From contig NZ_JQHM01000004.1 of NCBI RefSeq assembly GCF_000749845.1, positions 124,001 to 188,000 of the forward strand: a stretch of 64,000 nt of DNA. The letters run 5' to 3'. This DNA comes from Pectobacterium betavasculorum. Its GTDB lineage: Bacteria; Pseudomonadota; Gammaproteobacteria; Enterobacterales; Enterobacteriaceae. Below are positions 62,404 through 64,000 of this stretch, one piece after another (position 1 is the first letter of the stretch; each line of letters starts with the position of its first letter). The position numbers and the translations under genes are program-made. Under the pieces are notes generated by a model that was given only the letters and a program-made list of their open reading frames with translations, was not told the DNA's origin and made no database searches.

Positions 62404-63306
62404 TTATTTCATTGCGTTGTAAACTTTGAATGCGGGATTTTTTTCAAAAATTTCAGCAACAAAATCCATGAACACAATCGCCCGTTTTGGTAAAAGTCGA
62501 TTAGCAACATAAACGGCTTGAATGGGAACGGGCGGTGCAGTGTAATCAGTCAGTAATAATTGTAAGTTGCCATTTTCCAGTCCCTCCTCGAACAGCCATT
62601 CTGGGCCCTGTGCGATCCCAACCCCTGCATTGACAAATTTCTGTACTGCTTCTGGTGAATTGACCCTGAGCCGACCCGAAATAGGAACATTGGTATCCTG
62701 AAATCTCCAGGTAGCTCCTGTTGTTAGCAAGGTATAGATCAAACAATTATGTTTTTTTAAATCCTCTGGGGTATTAGGGGTTCCGTGTTTAGCTAAGTAC
62801 TTGCTACTGGCAACACAGACTCGCTCATACATGCCAAGTCTGCGGGCACGCATAGCACTGTCCTCCAGGTGCCCAATGCGGATTGCCAGCTCAGCTCCTT
62901 CATCAACGAGGTTGATATAGCGGTCATTAATCTGTAGTTCGAGTGTTAGTTCAGGGTAGCGTTCTAAAAAATCTGGGATGTGCGGGACTAAGAATGTGTG
63001 AGCCAATGCTGTGGGGCAAGCAACGCGTAATAGTCCTGTGGGTGTAACATTTTCTCTGAAAGAAGACTCTGACTCTTCGACGGCTTCCAGAATACGCCTT
63101 GCTTCCAAATAATAACGTTCTCCTTCAGGAGTGAGGGAAAGCTTGCGGGTTGATCGGTGAAGTAATCTGGTCTGCAAATGCTCTTCGAGGGTTGCAACAT
63201 GACGACTCACGTTCGGTTGCCCTAAGCCTAAATCCCTACCGGCAGCGGAAAAGCTGCCTGTTTCAGCGGTACGGACAAAGCATGTCATCAAAAGTAATCT
63301 ATCCAT
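62404..63306 (-). CDS. LysR family transcriptional regulator
   Basis: LTTR of about 300 residues. Helix-turn-helix FSAAGRDLGLGQPNVSRHVA, linker helix, and an effector domain containing ELAIRIGHLEDSAMRARRLG, typical of the CrgA/DmlR-like group. ATG 63306 (MDRLLLMTCF) is the family-like start; a start four codons upstream is open. It is divergent from the SDR gene at 63444 and presumably controls it. Confidence 0.88.
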   Translation of the reverse strand: MDRLLLMTCFVRTAETGSFSAAGRDLGLGQPNVSRHVATLEEHLQTRLLHRSTRKLSLTPEGERYYLEARRILEAVEESESSFRENVTPTGLLRVACPTALAHTFLVPHIPDFLERYPELTLELQINDRYINLVDEGAELAIRIGHLEDSAMRARRLGMYERVCVASSKYLAKHGTPNTPEDLKKHNCLIYTLLTTGATWRFQDTNVPISGRLRVNSPEAVQKFVNAGVGIAQGPEWLFEEGLENGNLQLLLTDYTAPPVPIQAVYVANRLLPKRAIVFMDFVAEIFEKNPAFKVYNAMK

Positions 63307-63362
63307 CCTGAAACCCATTTATGCTTTTAATGCATGAAACATATTTAAGAATACAATCTTAT

Positions 63363-63388
63363 CACTATATGGGCATGAGCTTATAGTG
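63363..63388. promoter_or_regulatory. Dyad between the LysR and SDR genes
   Basis: CACTATA (63363-63369), twelve bases, TATAGTG (63382-63388) is a perfect 7-base inverted repeat in the divergent region, wider than the usual T-N11-A core but in the right place for LysR binding. Confidence 0.45.
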
Positions 63389-63443
63389 GCTATCAAATCG
63401 GTCATTCGCCGATTAGTTGTTAAAACTAACAGGAGATTTTTAC

Positions 63444-64000
63444 ATGTCTAGATTACACGGTAAACGCGCACTGATTACGGGTGGAACAAGTGGTATTGGT
63501 CTTGAAACAGCGAAGCTGTTTGTTGCAGAAGGTGCACGCGTAATTGTTACTGGTGTTAACCCTGATTCTATCGCAAAGGCGAAAGTAGAACTTGGTAATG
63601 ATGTGTTAGTAGTGCGCGCTGATTCCGCTGATGTGAATGCACAGAAAGCTTTGGCTCAAACGGTTAAGGAACACTTTGGTGAACTGGATATCGCTTTCCT
63701 GAATGCTGGTATATCAATGTATATGCCAATCGAGGTATGGACAGAAGAGATGTTCGACCGTATTTATGATATCAACGTTAAAGGTCCTTACTTCCTAATG
63801 CAGGCACTGCTGCCAGTGTTCGCAAGCTCTGCATCAGTGGTCTTTAATACATCTATAAATGCTCACACCGGGCCTGAGAACTCTTCCGTTTATGGTTCAA
63901 CCAAAGCGGCATTGCTGAACATGTCAAAAACACTTTCTAATGAGTTACTTTCTCGTGGAATTCGTATCAACGCAGTGAGCCCAGGCCCAGTTGACACACC
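63444..64000 (+). CDS. Short-chain dehydrogenase/reductase, cut by window end
   Basis: Partial gene, 185 codons visible. N-terminal RLHGKRALITGGTSGIGLE (TGxxxGIG cofactor motif), LNAG, then Tyr-x3-Lys in SVYGSTKAALL, followed by INAVSPGPVDTP. AGGAG lies nine bases before ATG 63444. It belongs to the classical SDR group (FabG/YkvO-like, NAD(P)-dependent). It is divergent from the LysR gene and the natural target of that regulator. Confidence 0.88.
   Translation, partial: MSRLHGKRALITGGTSGIGLETAKLFVAEGARVIVTGVNPDSIAKAKVELGNDVLVVRADSADVNAQKALAQTVKEHFGELDIAFLNAGISMYMPIEVWTEEMFDRIYDINVKGPYFLMQALLPVFASSASVVFNTSINAHTGPENSSVYGSTKAALLNMSKTLSNELLSRGIRINAVSPGPVDT

Noticed and set aside
1-64000. CRISPR arrays, tRNA or rRNA genes
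   Set aside because: No regularly spaced direct repeats, tRNA-like cloverleaf or rRNA sequence was noticed; a dedicated tRNA scan was not possible.

Overview
The window reads as chromosomal DNA of a plant-associated enterobacterium, most likely Pectobacterium or a close relative. The evidence is the family-level resemblance of many products to enterobacterial proteins (YlaC, YdcR, FdhE, YidG/YidH, YehS, EmrE), a Klebsiella-type nas operon, and many catabolic ABC loci. The species call is inference from gene content; no rRNA or other marker is present. There are no tRNA, rRNA, CRISPR or complete insertion sequences.

Layout. (1) 1-2554: hutW-hutX-chuY-type anaerobic haem degradation operon behind a Fur-like site. 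(2) 2713-7753: ylaC, a GATase, a YdcR-type MocR regulator, a solitary fdhE and a yidH-yidG pair. (3) 7900-20611: nitrate assimilation. NasR is followed by a 660-base control region with a palindrome cluster, a sigma-54 promoter and a leader with two AACGGC hexaloops and a terminator. Then come the nitrate ABC transporter (nasFED), a fused NasC-NasB nitrite reductase, NasA nitrate reductase and a SUMT that supplies sirohaem precursor. (4) 20767-22872: Rpn-type nuclease, YehS, acireductone dioxygenase. (5) 23110-31197: an uncharacterised ribose-type ABC uptake locus with a PfkB kinase, an FGGY kinase and a 2-hydroxyacid dehydrogenase. (6) 31367-36199: ArsR regulator and divergent old yellow enzyme, emrE, and a LysR gene divergent from a SnoaL-alpha/beta hydrolase fusion; this stretch contains AT-richer, poorly conserved DNA. 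(7) 36240-43313: class IV aminotransferase, polar amino acid ABC transporter, MmgE/PrpD protein and an enolase-superfamily dehydratase. (8) 43711-50324: M20 amidohydrolase plus a complete dipeptide-type ABC transporter. (9) 50310-52205: SulP transporter and what looks like a decayed LepA-like fragment. (10) 52206-62250: SDR, outer-membrane factor, TetR regulator, RND adaptor and pump, then a FabF-like ketosynthase, a 43-codon-scale overlapping ORF and a Bcr/CflA-type MFS exporter. (11) 62404-64000: LysR regulator divergent from an SDR cut by the window end.

How it works together. In the nas block nitrate is imported, reduced by NasA to nitrite and by NasB to ammonium, with sirohaem supplied from the same operon. 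Nitrogen limitation (sigma-54) and nitrate (NasR antitermination) appear to be read in series. The efflux block has two near-identical GTGACCA-type dyads lying over the divergent promoters, which suggests one TetR regulon. The most unusual items are the NasC-NasB fusion with a preserved internal start, the two-hexaloop leader, the palindrome-rich element after nasR, the LepA-like remnant, and the ketosynthase/tiny ORF/exporter trio.
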